This document shows, in pieces, positions 9,669-18,459 of a stretch of 64,000 nucleotides of DNA. Origin of the DNA: Pelagovum pacificum (GTDB lineage Bacteria > Pseudomonadota > Alphaproteobacteria > Rhodobacterales > Rhodobacteraceae); NCBI RefSeq assembly GCF_016134045.1, contig NZ_CP065915.1, positions 310,001-374,000 of the forward strand, given 5' to 3'. How positions within the stretch are numbered: the first letter of the stretch is position 1; each line of letters opens with the position of its first letter. The notes beneath the pieces are model-generated. The model was not told the origin of the DNA. It worked only from the letters and a program-made list of their open reading frames with translations, and did not search any database. A program made the translations under genes and the position numbers.

Positions 9669-10670
9669 ATGAGCTGGAAAGACTACCCCAAGGCCGAGCT
9701 TCACCTGCACCTCGAGGGCGGCGCGCCGCCGGCTTTCATCCGGGGCCTCGCGTCCGAGAAGCACGTCGACATTTCGAAGATCTTCACCGAGCAGGGCACC
9801 TACGCTTACCACGGCTTCGACCATTTCCTCGAAGTCTACGAGGCGGCCTGCACCGTCCTTCAGGGCCCCGAAGACTTCCATCGCCTGACCCTCGCCGTGC
9901 TGGAGGAAAGCGCTGCGAACGGTGTTGTCTACTCCGAGACCTTCCTGTCGCCGGATTTCTGCGGTGGCGGCGACCTTGCCGCGTGGCGCGATTACCTGGC
10001 CGCGATCGAGTCCGCCGCTGACGAGGCTGAGGCGAAGTTCGGCATCACCCTGCGCGGCATCGTGACCTGCATTCGCCACTTCGGCCCCGACAAGGCGAAG
10101 GCACCCGCAATCTGCGCGGCCGAGACCAAGGGGCGGTTCATTACCGGCTTCGGCATGGCAGGAGCGGAGATGGTCGGGCGGCCCGGCGACTATTCGTGGG
10201 CCTTCGACGCAGCGAGGGAGGCGGGGCTCGGTATCACCTGCCACGCGGGCGAATGGGGCGGGCCGGACATGATTGCCGACACGCTTCGCGATCTTCGGCC
10301 GTCTCGCATCGGGCACGGGGTTTCGGCGATCCGCGACCTCGCGTTGGTCGATCAGCTGGCGGAAGACGGCGTGACTCTCGAGGTCTGTCCAGGCTCCAAC
10401 GTCTTTCTCGGCGCGGCTGGGATCAAGGTCGGTGACTGGCACGCTCATCCGATCGAGAAGCTGCGCGCACGTGAAGTGAAGGTCACGATCTCCACCGACG
10501 ACCCGCCGTTCTTCGGCACGACCATGACGAAAGAGTTCGAGATGCTGGAGAAGACCTTCGGCTGGAACGAGGACGACTTCGCCGAACTGAACCGCAACGC
10601 CCTTGATGCCGCCTTCTGCGACGCCGCCACGAAAGAGGCTGTCGCCAAGAAACTGGAGCCAGCCGCATGA
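9669..10670 (+). CDS. add: Adenosine deaminase
   Basis: Deaminates adenosine or deoxyadenosine to inosine. The 333 residues carry the zinc motif ELHLHLEG near the N-terminus, TCHAGEWGG with the catalytic region, and the metal Asp motif [14 protein letters not shown] precedes the ATG. The 66-base gap after deoB is the widest in this operon and could hold an internal promoter. The stop overlaps the upp start by four bases (ATGA). A role as adenine deaminase is less likely given the nucleoside operon. Confidence 0.9.
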   Translation: MSWKDYPKAELHLHLEGGAPPAFIRGLASEKHVDISKIFTEQGTYAYHGFDHFLEVYEAACTVLQGPEDFHRLTLAVLEESAANGVVYSETFLSPDFCGGGDLAAWRDYLAAIESAADEAEAKFGITLRGIVTCIRHFGPDKAKAPAICAAETKGRFITGFGMAGAEMVGRPGDYSWAFDAAREAGLGITCHAGEWGGPDMIADTLRDLRPSRIGHGVSAIRDLALVDQLAEDGVTLEVCPGSNVFLGAAGIKVGDWHAHPIEKLRAREVKVTISTDDPPFFGTTMTKEFEMLEKTFGWNEDDFAELNRNALDAAFCDAATKEAVAKKLEPAA

Positions 10671-11308
10671 CCGAACCCACGCCCCACCTCACCGTCGTCG
10701 ATCACCCGCTGGTGCAGCACAAGCTGACGCTGATGCGCGACAAGACGACGTCGACCAACAGTTTTCGCCGGCTGCTGCGCGAGATCAGCCACCTGCTCGC
10801 CTACGAGATCACGCGCAACCTGCCGATGACGACGAAGACCATCGACACGCCGCTCGAGCCGATGGAAGCGCCGGTGATCGAGGGCAAGAAGCTGGCGCTG
10901 GTCTCAATTCTGCGGGCCGGGAACGGTCTGCTGGACGGGGTGCTGGAGCTGGTGCCCGCCGCGCGGGTCGGGTTCATTGGGCTCTACCGCGACGAGGAGA
11001 CCCTGAAGCCTGTGCAGTACTACTGCAAATTGCCCGACAACCTGCAGGACCGTCTGGTGATCGCCGTGGACCCGATGCTCGCAACTGGAAACAGTTCGGC
11101 TGCTGCAATTGATTTGTTGAAGCAATCGGGTGCGACCAATATCCGCTTTCTCTGCCTTCTCGCGGCGCCCGAAGGGATCGAGCGGATGAAGGCTGCGCAC
11201 CCGGATGTCCCAATAGTTACAGCGTCTGTGGATAACTACCTCAATGACCATGGATATATTGTACCCGGGCTAGGTGATGCGGGAGACCGCATGTTCGGCA
11301 CGAAATAG
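10667..11308 (+). CDS. upp: Uracil phosphoribosyltransferase
   Basis: Makes UMP from uracil and PRPP, closing the pyrimidine salvage route. The 213 residues include [14 protein letters not shown] and the PRPP loop [14 protein letters not shown]; the C-terminus [17 protein letters not shown] is canonical. From about 11080 onward the codon choice changes visibly (TTG, ATA, GGA, GTA and CTA codons that are scarce in neighbouring genes), although the protein remains well conserved. Confidence 0.95.
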   Translation: MTEPTPHLTVVDHPLVQHKLTLMRDKTTSTNSFRRLLREISHLLAYEITRNLPMTTKTIDTPLEPMEAPVIEGKKLALVSILRAGNGLLDGVLELVPAARVGFIGLYRDEETLKPVQYYCKLPDNLQDRLVIAVDPMLATGNSSAAAIDLLKQSGATNIRFLCLLAAPEGIERMKAAHPDVPIVTASVDNYLNDHGYIVPGLGDAGDRMFGTK

Positions 11309-11342
11309 AGGGCCGATCCCTTTACAAGAAACAATGCCTGAT

Positions 11343-11366
11343 CCAAAGTGCCATAAATCACTTTGG
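11343..11366 (+). promoter_or_regulatory. Hairpin that would cover the ribosome binding site of the next gene
   Basis: CCAAAGTG (11343-11350) pairs perfectly with CACTTTGG (11359-11366) around the loop CCATAAAT. The 3' arm runs into GGGAG (11365-11369), the ribosome binding site of the ATG at 11375, so folding would partly hide it. No U-run follows, so it is not an obvious terminator of upp. Confidence 0.5.
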
Positions 11367-11374
11367 GAGCTAAA

Positions 11375-12640
11375 ATGGCCAGAAGTCGTTTCGTAATTGC
11401 AGCCGCGATCGCGATGATTGCTGGCGTTGCAGCGGCTCAGACGTCCCGCACGCCGAGCCCGCCAGCGGAGCTGCCCTCCGAAAACTACGCCGGCTCCCAA
11501 TATGTGGACAGCCGCGGTTGTGTGTATATCCGCGCCGGCATCTCCGGTGCCGTGACCTGGGTGCCGCGCGTGACCCGCGCTCGCGAGCAGCTGTGCGGCT
11601 TCAATCCGACTGGCAGCGACGGACCGACGCGCTCCGCGCAGGCGACGCAGCCGCGTGAGGTTCCCAATCCGCTCGAAGTCGGTGCCGCCGCACTCGGCCA
11701 GGACGTCGCCGAAATGCGCACGCCCGCGCCGCAGCCGCAGCGGGTTGCCGCGCCCGCGCAGCCTCAGCCTGCCGCCCGAGCCAGTGCCCCTGCGGAGCCG
11801 CAGCCACGCGTGATTTCGCTTCCGCAGCAGCCGCGCGGTGTCGTCAACCCGCTGACCGGTGCTCCGGTGGCGACGGCTCCTGCGCCGTCCGCTCCGGTGG
11901 TTCGGGCCAGCGCCCCGGCGCCGAGCGCCGCCGACGAGGACCTCATCACTGGTCCGACCCGGATGTCCCGGTCCGCGGCTTGTGCCCTGATCGCCCGCAC
12001 CGGTCAGCAGCTTCTCGACCAGGCGACGGGTGAGCCGGTGGCCTGTGGCGGCCGACGCCCGGCGGCCCCAGCGCCGACCTACGCCAGCTATGCCCAGCCC
12101 GACGCACCGACGTTCGGCCGGACCGTGATGCCCGCGGCCCCGGCGACGTACGCCGCGACCACGAGCCAGGAAATCACTGCTCCTGCCGGTGCAAGCGCCC
12201 CGGCGCAGGCCGGCGTCGCGGTCGCAAGCGTCGGTTGCGGCAACGTCAGCGCCGTGGCGCAGCAATACATCAACACCTCCCGCAACGTCCGCTGCGGTCC
12301 TCAAGCCCAACCGATCTTCGGCGGCAATGGCTACGCGGCGGCGACGGTATCGACACGGAACACGATCCCGGCGTCGAATGCCAATGCGGTGACGATCTCC
12401 ACCTCGAATTACCAGGCGCGCACTTATCTCTCGACGTCGAACTACGAGCCGATCACGCCCCCGTCCGGGTACGAGCGGGTCTGGGACGACGGACGCGTCA
12501 ATCCGAGCCGTGGCCTGACCGGAGTGACCGCCTACGTGTCCAGCAGCAACGTCAGCGGTGCCCCGGTCTATTCCAACCCGCGTCCGACGGGGGGCTACGC
12601 CATGGTCGGCGGAACGGGCTACGTCCCGCTGACCCGCTAA
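11375..12640 (+). CDS. Secreted low-complexity protein of unknown function
   Basis: 421 residues with a signal peptide (MARSRFVIAAAIAMIAGVAAAQ). The ATG at 11375 is chosen over an in-frame TTG at 11363 because GGGAG lies in between. After a folded N-terminal part containing YVDSRGCVYIRAGISGAVTWVPRV, residues about 85-190 are an Ala/Pro/Gln-rich linker. The C-terminal third has short Ser/Thr/Asn repeats (STRNTIPASN, TISTSNYQ, YLSTSNYE) and PPSGYERVWDDGRVNPSRG, a motif I associate with envelope proteins that end in SPOR domains, but no SPOR domain is evident. Likely periplasmic or outer-membrane associated. Confidence 0.8.
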   Translation: MARSRFVIAAAIAMIAGVAAAQTSRTPSPPAELPSENYAGSQYVDSRGCVYIRAGISGAVTWVPRVTRAREQLCGFNPTGSDGPTRSAQATQPREVPNPLEVGAAALGQDVAEMRTPAPQPQRVAAPAQPQPAARASAPAEPQPRVISLPQQPRGVVNPLTGAPVATAPAPSAPVVRASAPAPSAADEDLITGPTRMSRSAACALIARTGQQLLDQATGEPVACGGRRPAAPAPTYASYAQPDAPTFGRTVMPAAPATYAATTSQEITAPAGASAPAQAGVAVASVGCGNVSAVAQQYINTSRNVRCGPQAQPIFGGNGYAAATVSTRNTIPASNANAVTISTSNYQARTYLSTSNYEPITPPSGYERVWDDGRVNPSRGLTGVTAYVSSSNVSGAPVYSNPRPTGGYAMVGGTGYVPLTR

Positions 12641-12652
12641 GCGACGGGTCAG
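12629..12652. terminator. Hairpin at the convergent end of two genes
   Basis: CTGACCCG (12629-12636) pairs with CGGGTCAG (12645-12652) around an eight-base loop that contains the stop codon of the plus-strand gene; the 3' arm overlaps the stop of the minus-strand gene. No clear U-run. Confidence 0.45.
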
Positions 12653-13662
12653 GGGCCGCAGATCTGCTGTAGCCCCACCCAGTCCGCATCTCTCAGGACA
12701 GGGGCGCCCTCGGCGGCCGTTTCCGCCGAAACAAGACCCGTCACGTCCCCGCCATCTTCGCTCAAGGCACGGGCGAAGGGGGCGACGGGCACCTCGGCCT
12801 CCTCGAAATAGGGCAGGAGGACGTCGGCCGGTGGTGTTGGCGGCGGTGCAGCAAGCAGCGCCTGCGATGGTCCGGCGAGGTTCTCCGCCGGAAACTCGCC
12901 CGTCGTGAAGAGCCGGAAGGTGGTCCCGAGGCCGGCGTCGGTCAGCACACCTTCGAGCGGGTCGCGCACCCGAACCTGAGCCATCGCCGACAGCAGGTAA
13001 CCCGCCAGGACCGCCGGATCCTCTTCGTTCTCGATCAGGCCCCGGCCGACCGCGATGATGCCGCCGGGCAGGTAGATCGACCGCAGTTCATCCGATGGCA
13101 GCACGACGATCTGTGCGTTGCTGTCCGCGCCGAGCACCCGCGATTTCAGTCGAGCCAGCGCCTCGGTCGCGGTGGGCGAGCGGCAGGAAGGACCGGTGAT
13201 CCGCTGCATGTGACCAAGCACCATTGCCCCGATTTCCGTCCGTTTCGCTGGGGGCACCACGGCGAGCGTCTGTGTCACCATTGCCCCCGGCAGCCAGAAG
13301 ACGCCAAGCGCCACGACGGAGGCGATCGACAAGCCAACCCCGAACAGGCGAAGCCGGCCGGGACGGGGCCGCGACCGTGCGATCGTGCGCCTGATCTTGT
13401 CGAGCGCGGCGATCATGTCGGGTTCGGCGACCTCGAGAGTCTCGAGCCCTTCCAGGTCGGGGCCGTAGAGGGCAGGTGTCTCGTGTCCGTTGAGGCGTTC
13501 GATGGCGGGCAGGGACCAGTGCGTCAGGGCGCGCCCCTGCGAGTCCGAGATGACGAGGGTGGCGTCGCCAAATGCGACGATCACGTCCCGGCGCTGCGAG
13601 TCCGGGTCCGGCCGCCAGAGCCCGGTGCTCTCCAGCCGGGCATATTGCGTCAATGCCGTCAT
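12649..13662 (-). CDS. Single-pass membrane protein resembling an M48 peptidase without the zinc motif
   Basis: 337 residues: a soluble N-terminal part, one membrane helix near 105-127 (RLFGVGLSIASVVALGVFWLPGA) and a C-terminal domain. Residues 187-230 read like the core of M48 metallopeptidases (IYLPGGIIAVGRGLIENEEDPAVLAG), but where the family has HExxH this protein has GYLLS at 221-225, so both zinc histidines and the catalytic Glu are absent. It is therefore probably a non-catalytic relative, perhaps a scaffold or inhibitor (inference). Gene order puts it downstream of metK on the same strand. Confidence 0.75.
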   Translation of the reverse strand: MTALTQYARLESTGLWRPDPDSQRRDVIVAFGDATLVISDSQGRALTHWSLPAIERLNGHETPALYGPDLEGLETLEVAEPDMIAALDKIRRTIARSRPRPGRLRLFGVGLSIASVVALGVFWLPGAMVTQTLAVVPPAKRTEIGAMVLGHMQRITGPSCRSPTATEALARLKSRVLGADSNAQIVVLPSDELRSIYLPGGIIAVGRGLIENEEDPAVLAGYLLSAMAQVRVRDPLEGVLTDAGLGTTFRLFTTGEFPAENLAGPSQALLAAPPPTPPADVLLPYFEEAEVPVAPFARALSEDGGDVTGLVSAETAAEGAPVLRDADWVGLQQICGP

Positions 13663-13754
13663 CGGGGCGGGGCCTGCTCTGCCTCTCCTTTGGCATTGCA
13701 GGATAGGGCAGGTCGCAACGGAAGGATAGGCCCAACACAGCCAGAACGCGAACA

Positions 13755-13776
13755 GGCCGCCCGGTGAGGGGCGGCC
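13755..13776 (-). terminator. Stem-loop downstream of metK
   Basis: GGCCGCCC (13755-13762) pairs with GGGCGGCC (13769-13776) around GGTGAG, 26 bases beyond the metK stop on the minus strand. The following bases are not a strong U-run, so termination may be partial. Confidence 0.5.
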
Positions 13777-13801
13777 CGTCGCAGATCCGTCGCCGTCTGG
13801 A

Positions 13802-14968
13802 TCAGGCGTACTTCTTCAGCGCGTCGGCAAGGTCGGTCTTCTCCCAGGAGAAGCCGCCGTCCGAGTCCGGCTGGCGGCCGAAGTGGCCGTAGGCCGCGGT
13901 GCGCTGGTAGATCGGCCGGTTGAGCTGCAGGTGCTCGCGAATGCCGCGCGGGGTGAGGTCCATCGCCTGCGGGATGGCCTGCTCGATCGCGACGTCGTCC
14001 ACCTTGCCGGTGCCATGGGTGTCGACGTAGATCGACAGCGGCTTGGCGATCCCGATCGCGTAGGACAGCTGAATGGTGCAGCGGTTGGCAAGGCCGGCGG
14101 CCACGACGTTCTTGGCGAGGTAGCGGGCGGCGTAGGCAGCCGAGCGATCGACCTTGGTCGGGTCCTTGCCGGAGAACGCGCCGCCACCGTGAGGGGCCGC
14201 GCCGCCGTAGGTGTCGACGATGATCTTGCGGCCAGTGAGACCGGCGTCGCCGTCCGGGCCGCCGATCACGAACGTCCCGGTCGGGTTCACCCACCATTCC
14301 GTATCCTCGGTGAGCCAGCCTTCGGGCAGCTCCTCGCGGATGTACGGCTCCACGATGGCGCGGATATCGTCGCTCGACTGGTCGATGCTCTCGTGCTGGG
14401 TGGACAGGACGATTGAGGTGACCTCGACCGGCTTGCCGTCCTCGTAGCGCATCGTCAGCTGGCTCTTGGCGTCGGGGCGCAGGGTCGGCTCGGTGCCGTT
14501 CTTGCGCACCTCGGCGAGGCGACGGAGGATCGCGTGGGAATACTGGATCGGGGCCGGCATGAGGTCGGGCGTCTCGTCGACCGCGTAGCCGAACATGATG
14601 CCCTGGTCGCCCGCGCCGTCACGGTCCACGCCTTGGCTGATATGGGCGGACTGCTCGTGCAGGAAGTTCAGGACGTGACAGGTGTTCCAGTGGAACTTGT
14701 CCTGCTCGTAGCCGATGTCCTTGATGCAGTCGCGGGCGATCTGCCCGATGTTGCCCATGAAGGTCTTCAGCCGCTCCTGGTCGGACAGTCCGACCTCGCC
14801 GCCGATGACGACCATACCGGTCGTCGCGAACGTCTCGCAGGCCACCCGGGCTGTTTCCTCCTCTGACAGGAAGGCGTCCAGAACCGCATCGGAAATGCGG
14901 TCGCAGACCTTGTCGGGATGCCCCTCCGAGACGGACTCGGACGTGAAGACATAGTCGGATCTTGCCAT
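13802..14968 (-). CDS. metK: S-adenosylmethionine synthase
   Basis: Makes SAM from methionine and ATP. The 388 residues contain the N-terminal [25 protein letters not shown] and the glycine-rich loop [19 protein letters not shown]. Translation is very likely controlled by the SAM/SAH-type riboswitch directly upstream, whose 3' segment is the ribosome binding site. Lies downstream of lnt on the same strand, with 68 bases between. Confidence 0.97.
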   Translation of the reverse strand: MARSDYVFTSESVSEGHPDKVCDRISDAVLDAFLSEEETARVACETFATTGMVVIGGEVGLSDQERLKTFMGNIGQIARDCIKDIGYEQDKFHWNTCHVLNFLHEQSAHISQGVDRDGAGDQGIMFGYAVDETPDLMPAPIQYSHAILRRLAEVRKNGTEPTLRPDAKSQLTMRYEDGKPVEVTSIVLSTQHESIDQSSDDIRAIVEPYIREELPEGWLTEDTEWWVNPTGTFVIGGPDGDAGLTGRKIIVDTYGGAAPHGGGAFSGKDPTKVDRSAAYAARYLAKNVVAAGLANRCTIQLSYAIGIAKPLSIYVDTHGTGKVDDVAIEQAIPQAMDLTPRGIREHLQLNRPIYQRTAAYGHFGRQPDSDGGFSWEKTDLADALKKYA

Positions 14969-14973
14969 GAAAA

Positions 14974-15020
14974 GTGCTCCATTGGTGTCTGACCGCCACG
15001 CCAGGAAGCCGTTGTGGCGG
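14974..15020 (-). promoter_or_regulatory. SAM/SAH riboswitch controlling metK
   Basis: On the minus strand a seven-pair stem (CCGCCAC, 15020-15014, with GTGGCGG, 14999-14993) closes a loop reading AACGGCTTCCTGGC, followed by a linker and ACCAATGGAGCAC just before the metK ATG. This matches the SAM/SAH riboswitch consensus as I remember it (ACAACGGCUUCCUG in the loop, GGAGCAC as the 3' element). GCTTCC in the loop can pair with GGAGC, forming a pseudoknot that hides the ribosome binding site when ligand is bound, so high SAM would shut off metK translation. Confidence 0.92.
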
Positions 15021-15036
15021 CGGATGTCTCTCCCGG

Positions 15037-16548
15037 TTACGGCTCGGGAGACTCCGCGTCAACGCGATTTCGCCGGGCATGGTGAAGGCCGAGAGCCAGC
15101 GTGGCAAGGATGACGCCGATCGCCAGCCAGTCCGCGAAGCGGTCGAACGGGGTCGCCGGAAGCGCCTCGGGAAGTGGCACGTCGAGGAAGCCCGCCTCGC
15201 CGAGCGGCAGGCTCTCGATCAGGTTGCCATGCGGGTCGATCATCGCGCTGACACCGGTGTTGGCCACGCGGATCATCGGCAGGCCCATCTCGATCGCCCT
15301 GAGGCGCGCCTGCGCGACGTGCTGGTAGGGGCCAGAGAATTTGCCGAACCACGCATCGTTGGTGATGAGCAGCAGCACACGGGGTCGGGTCTCGGTCGCA
15401 TTGACCTCCTCGGCGAAGATGCCCTCGTAGCAGATCAGCGGCAGCGCGGGGCCGATGCCGGGCAGCACGACCTGACTTCCCGCGACACCGGAGGAGAAGC
15501 CGCCCCCCTCGTTGGCGGCGAGACCGTGAATGCCGACCTTCGCAAGCAGGTCAGCGAACGGCACATACTCTCCGAACGGGACAAGATGCGCCTTGTCGTA
15601 GACCTGTCCGACCTCCCCCTCCGCGTTCAGGAGCGCGAGCGCGTTGAAGTAGCGTGGATGTTCGTAGCGCTGAATGCCGAAAACGACCGGGATGCCGGCG
15701 GCGGCATCGGCCATGACCTCGATCGCGCCCGGCGCGGTTTCGAGGAAGTAGGGCACCGCCGTCTCCGGCCAGACGACGAGGTCGGGTCGCGGCTCCGCTT
15801 CGGTGTAGGTGAGCTGGCGTTCGAAGAAGGTGCCCGACTTCATCGGGTCCCACTTCTCGTCCTGCGGGGCGTTCGGCTGTACAAGCCGCACGATTGGCGC
15901 ATTGGCCGGCGTTTCGGGGATCGGGACGAGGGTCGTTCGAAGCCAGCCCGCACCGATCAGAAGCACCGTCAGCGCGACGCCTGCGGCGAAGCCGGGCAGG
16001 GGGCGGCGCAGCGCGACCGGCAACGCGGCGACCAGCAGCGCGAGGATGGTCAGCAGGTGCGGACCTCCGAGCGCGGCCAGCTGCGCGACCGGGGTCCCGA
16101 TCCAGATGTGCCCGATCAGCGCCCAGGGAAAACCCGTCAGGATCAGCGACCGCGTCAGTTCGGCCAGCGACAGCGTCGCGGCAAGCCCGAATGGCCCGAG
16201 CCTGAAGGCCGCCGCCCCCGCCGCGCCCCAGAACAGCGCGAGTCCGCCAGCCATGAACACGACGGCGAAAGGTGCCATCCAGCCGTCGCGCGCGGCGTCG
16301 ACCATGAAGGGCTCCACCAGCCAGTTCAGCGAAGCGAGGAAGTAGCCTGTGCCTACCCACCAGAGCGCTGCCGCCATCGACCGGCGGGTCGGGCGGGACT
16401 GCGCGAGGTGTATGATGAAGGCGAGCGCGACAAGCGATACGGGCCAGAGGCCGAACGGCGCCTGGCCGAGCGACGCAGCGGCACCGCCCAGAAGGGCGAG
16501 CCACCAGCGATAGCGCAGCCGCCCGACCGAGCGGGGCGCGTCATTCAT
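15037..16548 (-). CDS. lnt: Apolipoprotein N-acyltransferase
   Basis: Adds the third acyl chain to the N-terminal cysteine of lipoproteins in the inner membrane. The 503 residues begin with several membrane helices (about 15-210), followed by the nitrilase-like domain carrying the catalytic triad: Glu in [12 protein letters not shown], Lys in [14 protein letters not shown], Cys in LICYEGIF. A last helix near the C-terminus ([16 protein letters not shown]) anchors it. The start overlaps the end of the CBS-domain gene by eight bases, so they are cotranscribed. Confidence 0.95.
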   Translation of the reverse strand: MNDAPRSVGRLRYRWWLALLGGAAASLGQAPFGLWPVSLVALAFIIHLAQSRPTRRSMAAALWWVGTGYFLASLNWLVEPFMVDAARDGWMAPFAVVFMAGGLALFWGAAGAAAFRLGPFGLAATLSLAELTRSLILTGFPWALIGHIWIGTPVAQLAALGGPHLLTILALLVAALPVALRRPLPGFAAGVALTVLLIGAGWLRTTLVPIPETPANAPIVRLVQPNAPQDEKWDPMKSGTFFERQLTYTEAEPRPDLVVWPETAVPYFLETAPGAIEVMADAAAGIPVVFGIQRYEHPRYFNALALLNAEGEVGQVYDKAHLVPFGEYVPFADLLAKVGIHGLAANEGGGFSSGVAGSQVVLPGIGPALPLICYEGIFAEEVNATETRPRVLLLITNDAWFGKFSGPYQHVAQARLRAIEMGLPMIRVANTGVSAMIDPHGNLIESLPLGEAGFLDVPLPEALPATPFDRFADWLAIGVILATLALGLHHARRNRVDAESPEP

Positions 16549-17440
16549 CCGTCACGGGCACTCTTACGCGAAGACGCTTGATACGCCGGGGGTCCGCCTC
16601 GATCACCTCGAACTCCGGTCCCATCGGATGCTGCACGACTTCACCGCGGGCGGGCACGTGACCGGCGAGCATGAAGACGAGGCCACCGAGCGTGTCGATT
16701 TCCTCTTCGTCGATCTCTTCGTGCTCGGTGAGGTTCATGCCGATCGCGGCCTCGAACTCCTCCAGCGGCATCTTGGCGCGCGCGACGTAGACGCCGGGCT
16801 TTTCGCGCGACCACATGCGGGCCTCTTCGACATCATGCTCGTCCTCGATGTCGCCGACGACCTGCTCGAGCAGGTCCTCGATCGTGACGAGGCCATCCGT
16901 GCCGCCGTACTCGTCGATCACCAGGGCCATGTGGATCCGGTCCGCCTGCATCTTCTGCAGAAGGACGCCAAGCGACATGGATGGCGGGACGTAGAGCAGG
17001 GGACGCAGGATCGTGCGAATGTCGAAATCGTGCCCGTTGCCGTTGAAGCCGTGCTTCAGCGCGAAGTCCTTGAGGTTCACCAGCCCCACAGGGGTGTCCA
17101 GCGTGCCCTCGAAGACGGGCAGGCGCGTGAGACCGCTGTCTCGGAACAGCTTCACAAGCTCATCCTTGTCGGCGGTCACCGGGACCGCGACGATGTCCGC
17201 CTGCGGAATCGAGACATCCTCGACCGTGAGGCGGCGCAGGTTGGCCATGCCGAGGATGGGTGGCGCGACAGGGTGCGGTGACAACCCGTTCACCAATGGC
17301 GTCGCTTCGTCTCCGGGCGCCAGCGCCTCGAAGATCCTCGTGAAAAAACCTTTGCCCGAAGTGTTGTCCGGACTGTCGGCTGAGTCGTCATCCGGCGCGC
17401 CTTGCGCAGCCTGTTGCGACCCCTCAGTCGTATCTCCCAT
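16541..17440 (-). CDS. CorC/HlyC-type CBS-domain protein
   Basis: 299 residues without membrane helices. After an acidic disordered N-terminus come two CBS motifs (VPVTADKDELVKLFRDSGLTRLPVFEG; PPSMSLGVLLQKMQADRIHMALVIDEYGGTDGLVTIEDLLEQVVGDIEDE) and a C-terminal CorC_HlyC domain (GVYVARAKMPLEEFEAAIGMNL, DTLGGLVFMLAGHVPARGE). Family members are linked to magnesium and cobalt efflux, but direct function is unsettled. It sits in the conserved ybeY-corC-lnt order. Confidence 0.88.
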   Translation of the reverse strand: MGDTTEGSQQAAQGAPDDDSADSPDNTSGKGFFTRIFEALAPGDEATPLVNGLSPHPVAPPILGMANLRRLTVEDVSIPQADIVAVPVTADKDELVKLFRDSGLTRLPVFEGTLDTPVGLVNLKDFALKHGFNGNGHDFDIRTILRPLLYVPPSMSLGVLLQKMQADRIHMALVIDEYGGTDGLVTIEDLLEQVVGDIEDEHDVEEARMWSREKPGVYVARAKMPLEEFEAAIGMNLTEHEEIDEEEIDTLGGLVFMLAGHVPARGEVVQHPMGPEFEVIEADPRRIKRLRVRVPVTDE

Positions 17441-17490
17441 TGTCTCCTACCAGGATGCGGACGCGAACCGATTCCGCGCACGCTTCGTTT

Positions 17491-17982
17491 TCAAGTCCCA
17501 TATGGGTTCGGCAAACCCAATTTGCCAAGTATCTCTACCTCAAGTCCTTCCATAAGGTCGGCATCGAGGTCACGCACGTGATCGTAGCCCAATAAATGTA
17601 ACGTACCATGAATGAGCAGGTGCAAAACATGGTCCTGCAAGGGTTTTTCCGCGTCTCGGGCTTCTTGTTCGCAGGTTTCGTAGGCAATTGCGATGTCCCC
17701 CAGCTCCGGATCGGCGGGATCCGGAGCAAGCGGCGTTTCGCCGGCGGCGAAGGCTGCGCGCTCTTCGGAAGGCCATGACAGCACGTTCGTCGCGCGATCC
17801 TTGCCTCTGAATTCACCATTCAAACCGGCGATCCGGGCGTCGTCGCAGGCGAGGATGCTGATCCCCCAGACCGTCGGCTCGAGACCCAGCCGATCCAGCG
17901 TCGCCTCTGTCGCCCGCTCCGCGAGGACCCCGAGGCCGAGCGCCTCCCACCGGTCGTCTTCCAGCACCACGTCGACTGTCAT
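17491..17982 (-). CDS. ybeY: Endoribonuclease / rRNA maturation factor YbeY
   Basis: Metal-dependent RNase acting in 16S rRNA 3' maturation and ribosome quality control. The 163 residues include the zinc motif HLLIHGTLHLLGYDH with the three histidines spaced as in the family. The second half (about 17491-17700) uses codons rare in neighbouring genes (TTA, TTG, ATA, GTA), although the protein motif is intact. In related bacteria phoH usually lies directly upstream; here an oppositely oriented ArsR/SRPBCC pair separates them. Confidence 0.93.
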   Translation of the reverse strand: MTVDVVLEDDRWEALGLGVLAERATEATLDRLGLEPTVWGISILACDDARIAGLNGEFRGKDRATNVLSWPSEERAAFAAGETPLAPDPADPELGDIAIAYETCEQEARDAEKPLQDHVLHLLIHGTLHLLGYDHVRDLDADLMEGLEVEILGKLGLPNPYGT

Positions 17983-18053
17983 GTTGGATGTCCTCGCTCG
18001 CGTTTGCAGGGCGGAGAGCTACCCCCCGGCGGTTCTGCTCACAAGTGCTCTAT

Positions 18054-18079
18054 AAAACTTAGCTCATGTCCTAAGTTTT
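18054..18079. promoter_or_regulatory. Inverted repeat upstream of arsR-like gene, candidate operator
   Basis: AAAACTTAG (18054-18062) and CTAAGTTTT (18071-18079) form a perfect nine-base inverted repeat separated by eight bases. It lies 38 bases upstream of the ArsR-type regulator start and 70 bases upstream of ybeY on the other strand. Its AT-rich character and position fit autoregulation by the neighbouring ArsR protein. Confidence 0.6.
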
Positions 18080-18117
18080 TGCTTGCCAAGTCTTGCGAGG
18101 CGCGAATAGTTAGGCAT

Positions 18118-18459
18118 ATGGCTAAACATGATCCATCCCTCGACCTCGTTTTCACCGCGCTCGGCGATCCCACCCGGCGCGCGATCCTCGCTCAACTCGC
18201 GGCGGGTCCGGCCTCCGTGTCCGATCTCGCGGAGCCTTTCGAGATGGCGATGCCTTCTCTCATGGGGCATCTCAAACGGCTGGAGGCGGCGGGCCTCGTC
18301 ACCTCGACGAAGGACGGGCGCGTGCGGACCTGCGCGTTGGCGCCCGACGGCTACGGCCCTGCGCGCGACTGGCTGGACGAGCAACGCCGGCTGTGGAGCG
18401 ACCGGCTCGATCGGTTCGACAGTTTCGTCACGCAACTCGCCAAGGAACAAGACAGATGA
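18118..18459 (+). CDS. ArsR-family winged-helix regulator
   Basis: 113 residues with the ArsR fold: FTALGDPTRRAILAQLAAGPASVSDLAEPFEMAMPSLMGHLKRLEAAGLVTSTKDGRVRTCALAP. No metal-binding cysteine pair (ELCVCDL-type) is present, so it is not an arsenic or zinc sensor but belongs to the subgroup that sits next to SRPBCC/AHSA1 genes. The ATG at 18118 begins the conserved part; upstream in-frame sequence crosses the inverted repeat. Its stop overlaps the next start by four bases (ATGA). Confidence 0.9.
   Translation: MAKHDPSLDLVFTALGDPTRRAILAQLAAGPASVSDLAEPFEMAMPSLMGHLKRLEAAGLVTSTKDGRVRTCALAPDGYGPARDWLDEQRRLWSDRLDRFDSFVTQLAKEQDR

Noticed and set aside
18118..18459. ArsR protein as arsenic or zinc sensor
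   Set aside because: No metal-binding cysteine or histidine pairs are present and no arsenic or zinc transport gene adjoins; the SRPBCC partner points to another subgroup.
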